A stretch of 33,220 nucleotides of DNA from Marivirga sp. (lineage in GTDB: Bacteria; Bacteroidota; Bacteroidia; Cytophagales; Cyclobacteriaceae), in the NCBI RefSeq assembly GCF_024636815.1, contig NZ_JAGXGF010000206.1, positions 1-33,220 of the forward strand. Direction: 5' to 3'. The first letter of the stretch is position 1. Each line of letters begins with the position of its first letter. A model generated the notes under the pieces. That model had not been told where the DNA came from. It worked only from the letters and a program-made list of their open reading frames with translations, and searched no databases. Positions 7,128 to 14,957 of this stretch are shown one piece after another. The position numbers and the translations under genes were made by a program.

Positions 7128-8366
7128 TTAGCTAAATTTTGCGACTATATCTTTTAAAGAATCTGCAAAAAAATCTATTTCTTCAATTGTATTATAAACA
7201 GAGAATGAAGCCCTAATCGTTCCTTCAATTCCAAAATGATCCATTAGAGGTTGTGTACAATGATGTCCTGTTCTAACCGCAATTCCTTTTGCATCCAACA
7301 TCATTCCAGCATCATATGGATGAACATTGTCAATAGTAAAGGAAACCACACTCACTTTATCTTCTGCGGTGCCATAGAAATTTATGCCTGGTACTTCTGA
7401 TAATCTTTTATGTGCATGTTGCGTTAAAGCTTGTTCATGCACCATGATATTATCTTTACCTATAGAATCAATGTATTCAGCAGCATATTTTAATGCTACT
7501 ACATCCGCAATATTAGGGGTGCCCGCTTCAAATTTATAAGGAATATCATTATAGGTGGTTTTTTCAAAACTCACATTGTTGATCATTTCCCCACCGCCTT
7601 GATAGGGCGTCATTTCTTCTAAAATGGCTCTTTTACCATAAAGAATTCCGCATCCAGTCGGACCGTACATTTTATGACCTGAAGTGGCATAAAAATCACA
7701 ATCCAAATCTTGTACATCGACTTTGCAATGAGAAGAAGCTTGTGCCCCGTCCACTACCATCACCGCATTTTTAGCGTGAGCTAATCTTGCAATTTCTTTT
7801 ACAGGATTTACGGTACCTAATGAATTGGAAGCATAAACAACCGATACAATCTTAGTTTTATGAGTTATTAGTCTATTAACATCATTGAGCGAGATTTCGC
7901 CTTTAGCATTTACAGGAACAACTTTCAAAATAGCACCCTTTTCTTCAGCTATCATTTGCCAAGGCACAATATTAGAATGATGCTCCATGGCGGTGATTAA
8001 AATCTCATCACCTTTTTGGAGGAACTTTCTGCCGTATGCATTGGATATCAAATTGATTCCATCGGTTGTGCCTTTAGTGAAAATCACTTCTTCTACTTCA
8101 GCGGCATTGATGAATTTCTGAAAAACCGTTCTACTTTCTTCAAAAGCAGTAGTGGCTTTTTCAGCTAAAGAATGTAAACCTCTATGAATATTGGCGTTAT
8201 AACCTGCGTAATATTCAGAGATAGCATCAATAACCTGTTTCGGCTTTTGAGTGGTAGCAGCATTATCAAAATATATCAATGGCTTGCCATTCACTTTTTG
8301 CTCAAGGATGGGAAAGTCTTGTCTGATTTTTTGAATATCCAATTTTGGTGCTACTGCTGTGCTCAT
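7128..8366 (-). CDS. sufS: SufS group II cysteine desulfurase
   Basis: 412 residues. This PLP enzyme converts cysteine to alanine and a protein-bound persulfide for Fe-S assembly. K232 (ATSGHKMYGPTGCG) forms the Schiff base; H130 in EHHSN and D206 in VVDGAQA contact the cofactor. The catalytic cysteine is C370 in RTGHHCTQPLM, in the short-loop context typical of group II enzymes. Its start is 348 bp from sufD, an unusual gap in this operon, filled with hairpins that could set SufS levels independently of SufBCD. The ATG at 8366 is chosen because the N-terminal helix aligns with other SufS proteins. An AGGAGG 30 nt upstream is too far away to act as its ribosome site. Confidence 0.96.
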   Translation of the reverse strand: MSTAVAPKLDIQKIRQDFPILEQKVNGKPLIYFDNAATTQKPKQVIDAISEYYAGYNANIHRGLHSLAEKATTAFEESRTVFQKFINAAEVEEVIFTKGTTDGINLISNAYGRKFLQKGDEILITAMEHHSNIVPWQMIAEEKGAILKVVPVNAKGEISLNDVNRLITHKTKIVSVVYASNSLGTVNPVKEIARLAHAKNAVMVVDGAQASSHCKVDVQDLDCDFYATSGHKMYGPTGCGILYGKRAILEEMTPYQGGGEMINNVSFEKTTYNDIPYKFEAGTPNIADVVALKYAAEYIDSIGKDNIMVHEQALTQHAHKRLSEVPGINFYGTAEDKVSVVSFTIDNVHPYDAGMMLDAKGIAVRTGHHCTQPLMDHFGIEGTIRASFSVYNTIEEIDFFADSLKDIVAKFS

Positions 8367-8489
8367 ATAAACTATATTTATTCTATTACTATTATCCTCC
8401 TAAAGTAATAATACTACCAAGTTGTTCAGTTAAGCTTTAAAGCCTCGTCCCACTACAATCCTCAAAAAATAACCTTGGTTATTTTCTAT

Positions 8490-8582
8490 TGTGTTCTCTT
8501 GTATCTTTTGTGGTTTTAAAAAAAAAATTGTAAGTAGATACTCTCGGTAGCAAATTCTTACCACAAAAGACAAAAGAAAACA
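8490..8582. repeat. Long imperfect inverted repeat
   Basis: The arm 8490-8514 (ending ATCTTTTGTGGT) matches the reverse complement of 8560-8582 with two substitutions and a 2-nt gap. The loop is 45 nt. It could be the paired ends of a small non-coding element or a long mRNA stem. Confidence 0.55.
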
Positions 8583-8587
8583 AAAGG

Positions 8588-8630
8588 TTTTTCGCTTTAG
8601 CGAAAAATTTGTTAAGGGTATTCCCTTAAC
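8588..8630. repeat. Two adjacent perfect 8-bp hairpins in the suf mRNA
   Basis: TTTTTCGC/GCGAAAAA with loop TTTA (8588-8607), then three bases, then GTTAAGGG/CCCTTAAC with loop TATT (8611-8630). In suf transcript sense the first is followed by a T-rich run interrupted by G and C, so weak termination or mRNA processing is possible. Confidence 0.55.
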
Positions 8631-8663
8631 CTAATAGTATTGTAATCCACTTTTATAAAACAA

Positions 8664-8690
8664 CCCTATAATCCCCTTCAGGGGATAGGG
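8664..8690. repeat. CCCC-TT-AGGGG intergenic repeat, copy 2
   Basis: ATCCCC/GGGGAT with loop TTCA, extended by CCCT/AGGG across a 3-nt bulge. It aligns with the copy at 6298-6320. Both lie in gaps of the suf operon. Confidence 0.45.
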
Positions 8691-8714
8691 AAGCTTTGTC
8701 CCCATGAATCCGTG

Positions 8715-10040
8715 TTAAAGACGTTCGTTAATTTTATTTTCTATCAGTGTTCTGAAAGCTTCAATTTTTATATTGCTTAAAACATCTGATGCAAAAGCAT
8801 TTAACAACATTGATTTTGCTGTCTGCTTATCAATTCCTCTCGCCCTTAGGTAAAATAACTGGTCTAAATCCAATTGGCCAACGGTCGCACCGTGAGAACA
8901 TTGAACATCATCCGCCCAAATCTCTAATTGTGGTTTAGTATCCACCTCAGCATCATCGGAAAGCACTACATTTCTATTCGATTGAAATGCATTGGTTTTC
9001 TGAGCATCTTGCCTTACAAATATTTTACCGTTGAAAACACCTCTTGATTGACCATCTAATATGCCTTTGTACATCTCATTACTTTCGCAATTCGGAACTT
9101 TATGATCCACTACAGTATGATTATCAACATGGGTTTTCCCATCCAATAAATACAAACCGTACATATTGGTTTCAGAATGTTCTTTATGGATAGCAATGTT
9201 TAAGTTATTACGAAGCATAGCTCCGTTTAAACTTAAAGTCACGCCATTAAATACAGACTTACCTAGTTGATGCACCATTGTGGCACCTACCTGAATAGCC
9301 TGATTGGATTCATTCTGGTATTTATAGTAATTGAAAACACAATCGTCCTTTACCACAATTTCAGTCACTGCATTTGTGAAACTCGTGTTTTCACCTAAAG
9401 TCACATAAGACTCTATTAATGAAGCTTGACTATTCTTTTCTGCAATCACCAAATTTCTAGGCTGGCTAATGACATCTGAATTTTTAGCATCATTAAAATA
9501 ATAGCAAGCAATTGGTGTTTCAACCACTGCATTAGCATCTATTTTAACGAAAACACCACCCTTAGTAAAAGCAGTATTCAATTCCGAAAAATTATCAGCA
9601 CCTTCAATTTCATGGGTGTTGAAATGCTTTTCAAAATCTTCAGCATAATCATCTGCTGCAGTTTTGATGACCTGGATATGCACTCCTTTTGGAAGTGTAT
9701 CTATATCTGATAATTTATTATCCAATACCCCATTTACAAATACCAAACGAATGGCATCTAACTCAGGAATAAAGTATCTAGTTGCTTCATCTAAGCTTAG
9801 AGAAAAATTATCATCCGATAGATTCTCAACATTAAATAGCTTACCAAAAGTCTTGGCTATATTACTATACTTATATTCTTCATTCTTTGCATGAGGAAAC
9901 CCATCTGATTTGAAATTCTCAATGGCTTGTTTCCTTTTTGCGTGCAATGGCTTTTTACTTTCTCCATTTAAGGAGTTTTCAAAAGCTTCAAATTGCCCGA
10001 TGAAAAATTTATCTATATCTTCTTTAATCAATTTACTCAT
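8715..10040 (-). CDS. sufD: SufD, Fe-S scaffold subunit
   Basis: 441 residues of the SufB/SufD (UPF0051) family. SufD pairs with SufB on the SufC ATPase dimer and helps form the cluster-building site. The C-terminal core carries the family CSHGATVG motif at 381-388, where H383 matches the histidine implicated in cluster assembly in other SufD proteins (by motif, not by alignment). The beta-helix region is recognisable around NGVTLSLNGAMLRNN and RGVFNGKIFVRQDAQKTNA. The N-terminal helical domain (1-110) is more variable, as usual for SufD. It starts 18 bp after sufC and is clearly distinct from the SufB paralogue upstream. Confidence 0.94.
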   Translation of the reverse strand: MSKLIKEDIDKFFIGQFEAFENSLNGESKKPLHAKRKQAIENFKSDGFPHAKNEEYKYSNIAKTFGKLFNVENLSDDNFSLSLDEATRYFIPELDAIRLVFVNGVLDNKLSDIDTLPKGVHIQVIKTAADDYAEDFEKHFNTHEIEGADNFSELNTAFTKGGVFVKIDANAVVETPIACYYFNDAKNSDVISQPRNLVIAEKNSQASLIESYVTLGENTSFTNAVTEIVVKDDCVFNYYKYQNESNQAIQVGATMVHQLGKSVFNGVTLSLNGAMLRNNLNIAIHKEHSETNMYGLYLLDGKTHVDNHTVVDHKVPNCESNEMYKGILDGQSRGVFNGKIFVRQDAQKTNAFQSNRNVVLSDDAEVDTKPQLEIWADDVQCSHGATVGQLDLDQLFYLRARGIDKQTAKSMLLNAFASDVLSNIKIEAFRTLIENKINERL

Positions 10041-10058
10041 ATGTATTGCTGATTAAAA

Positions 10059-10814
10059 TTATGCAACTCCTGCTTCTTCCTTAATCCAATCGTAACCTTT
10101 TTCTTCAAGTTTATGTGCTAGCTCTTTTCCGCCAGTTTTAACGATTTTACCATCAAATAAAACATGAACGAAATCAGGGACGATGTAATCCAATAATCTT
10201 TGGTAGTGTGTTACAACTATTGTGGCGTTATCCTCATTCTTTAATTTATTAACACCATTTGCAACAATTCGTAAAGCGTCAATATCCAAACCTGAATCAG
10301 TTTCATCTAGAATAGATAGCGTAGGCTCTAACATTGCCATCTGGAAAATTTCATTCCTTTTCTTTTCTCCACCAGAGAAACCTTCATTTAATGAACGACT
10401 CAATAAAGTCTGATCGATTTCAACCAACTTCATTTTCTCTTTCATTCTGCTTAGGAAAGAAACAGCATCCAATGGCTCTAAACCTTTGTGCTCACGGATT
10501 TTATTCAAGGCCGTTTTCATAAAGTTGGTAGTGGTTACACCTGGAATTTCAATAGGATACTGGAATGCCAAGAAAACACCCTCTTTAGCTCTTTCATCCG
10601 CTTCTAGTTCCAATAAATCATTTCCTTTGAAAGTGATTTCACCTGAATCAACTGTAAAATCTTCTCTACCTGCTAAAACAGAAGCCAACGTACTTTTACC
10701 AGAACCATTTGGTCCCATGATAGCATGAACTTCACCTGGCTTTACTTCCAGATTGATGCCTTTTAATATTTCTTTGCCTTCAATTGAGGCATGTAAATCT
10801 TTAATTGATAACAT
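10059..10814 (-). CDS. sufC: SufC, ABC-type ATPase of the SUF complex
   Basis: 251 residues, the standard length. It is a cytosolic ABC-family ATPase that binds SufB and SufD and drives the shape changes needed for cluster assembly; it has no membrane partner. Walker A GPNGSGKST is at 34-42, the Q-loop FQYPIEIPG at ~84-92, signature FSGGEKKR at 146-153, Walker B with D170-E171 (LSILDETDSGLD), and switch histidine H203. The SufC-specific LDETDSGLD form distinguishes it from transporter ATPases. It lies 59 bp after sufB and 18 bp before sufD. Confidence 0.97.
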   Translation of the reverse strand: MLSIKDLHASIEGKEILKGINLEVKPGEVHAIMGPNGSGKSTLASVLAGREDFTVDSGEITFKGNDLLELEADERAKEGVFLAFQYPIEIPGVTTTNFMKTALNKIREHKGLEPLDAVSFLSRMKEKMKLVEIDQTLLSRSLNEGFSGGEKKRNEIFQMAMLEPTLSILDETDSGLDIDALRIVANGVNKLKNEDNATIVVTHYQRLLDYIVPDFVHVLFDGKIVKTGGKELAHKLEEKGYDWIKEEAGVA

Positions 10815-10873
10815 TATAATATATGCTTATTTCAAAAAATTATTCTACTTCTTATCTCTGTACTTTGTACTCT

Positions 10874-12319
10874 TTATCCAACTGAACCTTCAAGGGTTAA
10901 GGCTAATAATTTCTGTGCCTCAACTGCAAACTCCATTGGTAAATTATTCAATACTTCTTTACAATAACCATTTACGATTAGTGCAACAGCACTTTCCTCA
11001 TCAATTCCTCTCTGTTGGCAATAGAAAATCTGGTCTTCACCAATTTTTGATGTAGTTGCCTCATGTTCTACTTGAGCAGAACTATTCTTGATTTCTATAT
11101 ATGGGAAAGTATGCGCTCCGCATTTGTCACCCATTAATAAAGAGTCACATTGGGAGAAGTTTCTTGAATTTTCAGCTCTTTTATGAATTTCTACCAATCC
11201 TCTGTAAGAGTTTTGACTTTTACCACCTGAAACCCCTTTAGAAACAATTCTACTTTTTGTGTTCTTACCAATATGAATCATTTTAGTTCCAGTATCGGCC
11301 TGTTGCATGTTATTAGTAACTGCCACAGAGTAAAACTCACCTTGAGAATAATCTCCTTTTAGAATACAACTAGGATATTTCCAGGTTACGGCAGAACCAG
11401 TTTCAACTTGTGTCCATGCAATTTTAGCATAATCACCAGCGCAAATTCCTCTTTTGGTCACAAAGTTGTAAATTCCACCTTTACCATTTTTATCACCTGG
11501 GTACCAGTTCTGTACAGTAGAATATTTTACTTCAGCATTTTTTGCTGCATAAATTTCCACTACTGCCGCGTGCAATTGATTTTCATCACGCATAGGAGCA
11601 GTACAACCTTCTAAGTAACTCACATAAGAATCATCTTCCGCAACGATCAAGGTTCTTTCGAACTGACCTGTATTGGCAGCATTAATTCTAAAATATGTAG
11701 ATAACTCAACAGGACATCTAACTCCTTTCGGAATATAACAGAAAGAACCATCAGAGAATACAGCTGAGTTTAAAGCTGCATAAAAGTTATCATTAGAAGG
11801 AACGACCGAACCAATGTATTTTTTCACCAATTCAGGGTGCTCTTTTACAGCCTCACTGAATGAGCAAAATATGATTCCTAATTCTCCTAATTGCTTTTTG
11901 AATGTTGTTCCTACTGAAACTGAATCCATTACGGCATCTACAGCAACACCAGTTAATCTTTTTTGCTCTGTTAGAGAAATACCTAATCTTTCAAAGGTTT
12001 TTCTCATTTCAGGATCTACTTCGTCCAAGCTTTTAGGCTTGTCCTTCGCTTTGGGTGCCGAGTAGTATATTATATTTTCAAAATCAGGTTTTGGATAATG
12101 CACATTAGCCCATTTAGGCTCTTTCATTTTTCTCCAATTCCTGTATGCTTTCAATCTCCACTCTAAAAGCCATTCCGGCTCTTCTTTTTTAGCAGAAATA
12201 AAACGCACTATATCTTCGTTTAGGCCCGGAGGCGCTGAGTCTGCTTCAAAATCTACTGTCCAGCCATGCTCATACTCTTTTGAGGCAAATTCTTCCAGTA
12301 TTTGATCGTCTTTACTCAT
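10874..12319 (-). CDS. sufB: SufB, main Fe-S scaffold subunit
   Basis: 481 residues, full length. SufB receives sulfur from SufE and carries the nascent cluster on the SufBCD complex. The C-terminal core has [14 protein letters not shown] (390-403), containing the cysteines in the region where the essential cluster-assembly cysteine lies in other SufB proteins, and EHEATTSKI (418-426). The [13 protein letters not shown] segment and EGCTAP motif are also typical. It is the first gene of the operon, about 35 bp downstream of a TAnnTTTG promoter box. The ATG at 12319 leaves a leader of roughly 30 nt. Confidence 0.97.
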   Translation of the reverse strand: MSKDDQILEEFASKEYEHGWTVDFEADSAPPGLNEDIVRFISAKKEEPEWLLEWRLKAYRNWRKMKEPKWANVHYPKPDFENIIYYSAPKAKDKPKSLDEVDPEMRKTFERLGISLTEQKRLTGVAVDAVMDSVSVGTTFKKQLGELGIIFCSFSEAVKEHPELVKKYIGSVVPSNDNFYAALNSAVFSDGSFCYIPKGVRCPVELSTYFRINAANTGQFERTLIVAEDDSYVSYLEGCTAPMRDENQLHAAVVEIYAAKNAEVKYSTVQNWYPGDKNGKGGIYNFVTKRGICAGDYAKIAWTQVETGSAVTWKYPSCILKGDYSQGEFYSVAVTNNMQQADTGTKMIHIGKNTKSRIVSKGVSGGKSQNSYRGLVEIHKRAENSRNFSQCDSLLMGDKCGAHTFPYIEIKNSSAQVEHEATTSKIGEDQIFYCQQRGIDEESAVALIVNGYCKEVLNNLPMEFAVEAQKLLALTLEGSVG

Positions 12320-12353
12320 ATGTGAATTATTTAGACTAATTTCAATTAAGCTA

Positions 12354-12361
12354 CAAAGCTA
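12354..12361 (-). promoter_or_regulatory. Bacteroidota -7 promoter box of the suf operon
   Basis: The minus strand reads TAGCTTTG, an exact match to TAnnTTTG, 35 bp before the sufB start. The -33 position is AT-rich without a clear TTTG, which could mean dependence on an activator or relief from a repressor. Confidence 0.6.
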
Positions 12362-12383
12362 ACATAAATCATACGTTTATGTT
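12361..12383. promoter_or_regulatory. Candidate operator overlapping the suf promoter
   Basis: AACATAAA (12361-12368) and TTTATGTT (12376-12383) form a perfect 8-bp inverted repeat with a 7-bp spacer. It lies directly upstream of the -7 box, between it and the -33 region. This is a typical place for a dimeric repressor; iron- or Fe-S-responsive factors commonly control suf operons, but the sequence does not identify which. Confidence 0.4.
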
Positions 12384-13086
12384 ATTAAAATCCTATATTT
12401 TTTAATGATCGAATTATAGATGTTTGCTATTGAAAGTGTGTACGTTTTGAAGTGTTGATGTGTTCAGGTAAAGCGTTAGATGTTGGGTTATGGATGATTT
12501 TCCATCCCTAAATAGTATTGACCGAATCTTTTCCGAAGTTCTGATCTTTAGAAAAGTTGTTTTTGTTATCTAAACAAGCTAATTCAAATGTTTACACAAT
12601 CTTTCCCACTAATTATTTAGGAGTTATCGAATACTATAGGAATGATCTTATTTATATGTCAACTTTAAGAATAATTTCTATTTAGCTAGCATCTCGTAGT
12701 GGAAAATACCAACGCTTTCTTATATTACTGTTAGGTTAGAGAAGGGTTTTTATTTTGCCATACACTTGCTTTTATTTTTTTCTTGAATCCAATCTACTGC
12801 TAATACTTAATACTTTTTTTAGTAAAAGTTCCAGAGGAATAATTAATTACCATTCTCGAGATGCAGGAGGCAAATAATTGATAAATATTTCTTTATGTAC
12901 TTTCCCTAGTAGTATGTCCATAATATTTAAAACTTATAATCTAAAACCTAAAACCATAAAGTACTGATTTACAGCTTATTTTGTAAAATTAAATTCAAGT
13001 ATACAAATGTTGTTTAAAATTGCTCTATGGAAGAATAATATTTTTTAGTAATTTCCAATCCGAAACGAAAAATTGAAATTAAATAT

Positions 13087-14760
13087 ATGACTATGAGCGA
13101 TTTTCCATGGTATAATCATTATCCGAAAGGAGTACCGAGAGAGATTAACCCAGACCAATATAAGAACCTCCCTGAATTATTTGAAGAAATCTTCCAAAAG
13201 TATGGGAGCAATGAAGCCTATGAGAATATGGGTAAGGTGCTGACTTATGCTGAAGTTGATCAATTATCCAATAATTTTGCAGCCTATTTGCAAAATGAGG
13301 CAGGATTGAAAAAAGGTGATAGAATGGCCATTCAAATGCCGAACTGTTTGCAATATCCAATTGCAATGATAGGAGCCTTGAAAGCAGGTATAATTGTTGT
13401 AGGTACCAATCCACTTTATACTGCACGTGAAATGGCTCATCAGTTTAAAGATTCAGGTGCTAAAGCCATTGTGATTGTTGCTAATTTTGCTAGCAATCTG
13501 GATAAGATTTTGGATGAAACGGAAATTAAAACGGTTATTGTTACCCAGTTGGGAGATATGCTTGGTGGGTTAAAAGGTGGCATTGTCAACTTTGTAGTGA
13601 AAAATATCAAAAAGATGGTGCCCAGCTACAATTTACCAACAGCCGTTAATTGGAAAGAGGTTATGAAGAAAGGTAAAAACCATACTTTCAAAAAACCTGA
13701 AATTGAGTCTTCTGACTTAGCATTTTTGCAATATACAGGCGGCACTACAGGTGTTAGCAAGGGCGCGCAGTTATCTCACAGGAACTTGGTGGCGCATACA
13801 ATGCAAACCAAAGAGTGGTTCAAGCCATTATTTACTGATGGACTTCAAGAGCAAATGATCACAGCTCTTCCGCTTTATCATATTTTTGCTCTTGCAGTAA
13901 ATGGCATTCTGATGTTTAGTATTGGAGCAAAAAGTATCTTGATTACTAACCCTAGAGATATGCCTGCTTTCATTAAAGAGTTGAAAAAGCATCCATTTAC
14001 TTTAATGACGGGTGTTAATACTTTGTTTAATGGACTTTTAAATCAGCCTAATATTAAAGAAGTTGACTTTTCACATTTGAAGGGATCAATAGGTGGTGGA
14101 ATGGCCGTGCAAAGAGCTGTAGCTGAAAAATGGAGAGCATTAACAGGTGGTCCTTTGGTAGAAGGTTATGGATTAAGTGAAACTTCTCCTGTATTAAGTG
14201 TTAATCCTTTAGATGGCACCGAAAGAATCGGAACTATTGGGATGCCTACTCCAAGTACAGATATGAAGATCATGGATGAAGAAGGAAAAGAGGTTGCATT
14301 AGGAGAACCAGGCGAAATTTGTGGTAAAGGTCCGCAGGTGATGTCAGGTTATTGGAATAAGCCGGAATTGAAGGAAAAGACGTTCTTCGATGGCGATTGG
14401 TTCCGCACAGGAGATGTTGGTGTTCAGGATGCTGATGGTTTCTTTAAAATAGTGGATAGAATAAAAGACATGATTAATGTGTCTGGTTTTAATGTTTATC
14501 CTAATGAAATTGAAGATGTTATTGCGGGTATGGATAAAGTTCTCGAAGTAGCCGTAATCGGTGTTCCTGATGAAAAATCAACTGAGGTAGTGAAAGCCTT
14601 TGTAGTGAAGAAAGATGAAAGCTTGACCGAGCAGGAAGTAATAGATTTCTGTAAGGAAAATTTAACTGCTTATAAATGTCCGAAATCAGTTTCTTTTGAG
14701 AAGGAATTGCCTAAATCTAATGTGGGTAAAATTATTAGAAGGCATTTAAGGGAGAGATAA
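13087..14760 (+). CDS. fadD: Long-chain fatty acid-CoA ligase (FadD-like)
   Basis: 557 residues of the ANL adenylating superfamily. It activates long-chain fatty acids to acyl-CoA through an acyl-AMP, feeding beta-oxidation or lipid synthesis. Visible are the ATP-binding loop TGGTTGVSKG (217-226), EGYGLSETSP, the WFRTGDVG motif, DRIKDMINVSGFNVYPNEIE at the hinge to the C-terminal lid, and the lid lysine in PKSNVGKIIRR near the end. The length and PWYNHYPKGVPREI start match long-chain FadD enzymes. The next in-frame Met (13093, MSDFPW) is an equally good start. It is a single-gene unit with its own terminator 19 bp beyond the stop. Confidence 0.93.
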   Translation: MTMSDFPWYNHYPKGVPREINPDQYKNLPELFEEIFQKYGSNEAYENMGKVLTYAEVDQLSNNFAAYLQNEAGLKKGDRMAIQMPNCLQYPIAMIGALKAGIIVVGTNPLYTAREMAHQFKDSGAKAIVIVANFASNLDKILDETEIKTVIVTQLGDMLGGLKGGIVNFVVKNIKKMVPSYNLPTAVNWKEVMKKGKNHTFKKPEIESSDLAFLQYTGGTTGVSKGAQLSHRNLVAHTMQTKEWFKPLFTDGLQEQMITALPLYHIFALAVNGILMFSIGAKSILITNPRDMPAFIKELKKHPFTLMTGVNTLFNGLLNQPNIKEVDFSHLKGSIGGGMAVQRAVAEKWRALTGGPLVEGYGLSETSPVLSVNPLDGTERIGTIGMPTPSTDMKIMDEEGKEVALGEPGEICGKGPQVMSGYWNKPELKEKTFFDGDWFRTGDVGVQDADGFFKIVDRIKDMINVSGFNVYPNEIEDVIAGMDKVLEVAVIGVPDEKSTEVVKAFVVKKDESLTEQEVIDFCKENLTAYKCPKSVSFEKELPKSNVGKIIRRHLRER

Positions 14761-14778
14761 TTACGAATTACGAATTTG

Positions 14779-14810
14779 AAAAGGCTTCTCAGAAATGGGA
14801 AGCTTTTTTT
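14779..14810 (+). terminator. Rho-independent terminator of the acyl-CoA synthetase gene
   Basis: AAAAG and CTTCTC (bulged G between) pair with GGGAAG and CTTTT around loop AGAAAT, followed by a T run (14804-14810). It lies just downstream of the stop codon. Confidence 0.75.
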
Positions 14811-14924
14811 CTAGATATTTAATCAATAAGACATTTTGAACAGAATTCTATGAATTATTCGGTAACTTAAGTCAATTTGGTATTTTCCTATTAGACTAAT
14901 TAGAGAAATCATTTCTTAAGCATT

Positions 14925-14952
14925 AAAAAAGCCCGATTCTCATCGGGCTTTT
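14925..14952 (-). terminator. Rho-independent terminator of the DPP-IV gene
   Basis: AAAAGCCCGA (14927-14936) pairs perfectly with TCGGGCTTTT (14943-14952) around a 6-nt loop; the A run at 14925-14930 becomes the U tract on the minus strand. It ends six bases from the peptidase stop codon and could also catch read-through from the left. Confidence 0.88.
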
Positions 14953-14957
14953 CATTT

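Larger units (their letters stand above)
8367..8714. other. Hairpin-rich gap inside the suf operon
   Basis: 348 bp with no credible ORF between sufD and sufS. In transcript (-) order: a CCCC/GGGG repeat (8690-8664), hairpin GTTAAGGG/CCCTTAAC (8630-8611), hairpin TTTTTCGC/GCGAAAAA (8607-8588) followed by a T-rich stretch, an imperfect long inverted repeat (8582-8560 with 8514-8490), and hairpin AAAATAACC/GGTTATTTT (8485-8466). I see no TAnnTTTG box here, so sufS may depend on read-through. Confidence 0.7.
12320..13086. other. Gene-free divergent region between sufB and the acyl-CoA synthetase
   Basis: 767 bp, AT-rich, with no ORF that looks like protein and no copy of the repeats found elsewhere in the window. 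The left end holds the suf promoter (12354-12383). No TAnnTTTG box is obvious before the synthetase start at 13087. I see nothing else I can name. Confidence 0.6.

Noticed and set aside
8396-8401. Strong AGGAGG ribosome-site-like sequence on the minus strand before sufS
   Set aside because: It is about 30 nt from the sufS start and no start codon follows at a useful distance; this phylum rarely uses such sites.
12420-13086. Possible small gene or RNA in the large divergent gap
   Set aside because: No frame has protein-like composition, no hairpin beyond 5-bp arms (GGATG/CATCC near 12493) and no terminator were seen.
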